This document shows positions 5,729 to 5,787 of a DNA stretch of 5,787 bases, one piece after another. How positions within the stretch are numbered: the stretch's first letter is position 1; each line of letters begins with the position of its first letter. The stretch is from Chloroflexota bacterium (GTDB lineage Bacteria; Chloroflexota; Dehalococcoidia; Lucifugimonadales; JACPCL1). A program made the position numbers and the translations under genes. The stretch is from the NCBI GenBank assembly GCA_016210395.1, contig JACQUI010000300.1:1-5787 (forward strand), read 5' to 3'. Below the pieces are notes generated by a model, which had not been told where the DNA came from, ran no database searches, and worked only from the letters and a program-made list of their open reading frames with translations.

Positions 5729-5787
5729 TGGAGCGGAAGACGGGATTTGAACCCGCGACCCTCTCCTTGGCAAGGAGATGCTCTACC
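5729..5787 (-). tRNA. tRNA-Gly (anticodon GCC), partial
   Basis: The 3' 59 nt are present; the 5' acceptor strand and most of the D arm lie beyond the right edge. On the - strand, the anticodon stem TCTCC/GGAGA encloses TTGCCAA, with GCC at 5771-5769. The T arm is GCGGG-TTCAAAT-CCCGT with one G-U pair, then the 3' acceptor strand CTTCCGC, discriminator U and an encoded CCA (5731-5729). It would read GGC and GGU codons. It is the upstream member of the Gly-Cys pair, and more tRNA genes may follow to the right. Confidence 0.95.

Overview
The window is GC-rich bacterial DNA. It holds five protein genes on the + strand, densely packed and probably one transcription unit, facing a small tRNA cluster on the - strand. 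The lipoprotein's long Pro/Thr/Ala linker after its signal peptide and the CaiB-rich acyl-CoA gene set resemble Chloroflexota (Dehalococcoidia or SAR202-like lineages). That placement is an impression from style, not a phylogeny.

Layout. Positions 1-286 are the C-terminal end of a biotin-dependent acyl-CoA carboxylase carboxyltransferase subunit whose start lies off the left edge. After 35 nt comes a family 5 (Dpp/Opp-type) ABC substrate-binding lipoprotein (322-2010), then a GTG-started crotonase-fold protein (2049-2837), then two consecutive class III (CaiB/BaiF) CoA-transferases (2855-4051 and 4056-5354). Gaps between these genes are 35, 38, 17 and 4 nt. A hairpin followed by five Ts begins two bases after the last stop codon and looks like the operon's intrinsic terminator. 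The remaining intergenic stretch (5383-5495) shows no gene. On the - strand, reading right to left, are tRNA-Gly(GCC) (cut by the window edge), tRNA-Cys(GCA) and tRNA-Leu(UAA), all with encoded CCA. A strong hairpin with a U-tract sits between tRNA-Cys and tRNA-Leu.

How the genes may work together. The lipoprotein would bind an external solute. The CoA-transferase pair would activate a carboxylic acid as its CoA thioester, the crotonase would transform that thioester, and the carboxylase would link the product to central metabolism. No permease or ATPase genes are present here and the substrate cannot be read from the sequence.

Most noteworthy points. (1) The first CaiB-family protein has Gln where the catalytic Asp is expected, while its neighbour keeps the Asp, which suggests a heteromeric enzyme with one active and one degenerate subunit. 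(2) The crotonase lacks both canonical hydratase glutamates but has a Glu at the position used as the catalytic acid by some isomerases. (3) The terminator-like hairpin between tRNA-Cys and tRNA-Leu is built from the same 7-bp sequence as the tRNA-Leu acceptor stem, which allows alternative pairing, and it leaves almost no room for a separate tRNA-Leu promoter. I did not see a wholly new system.
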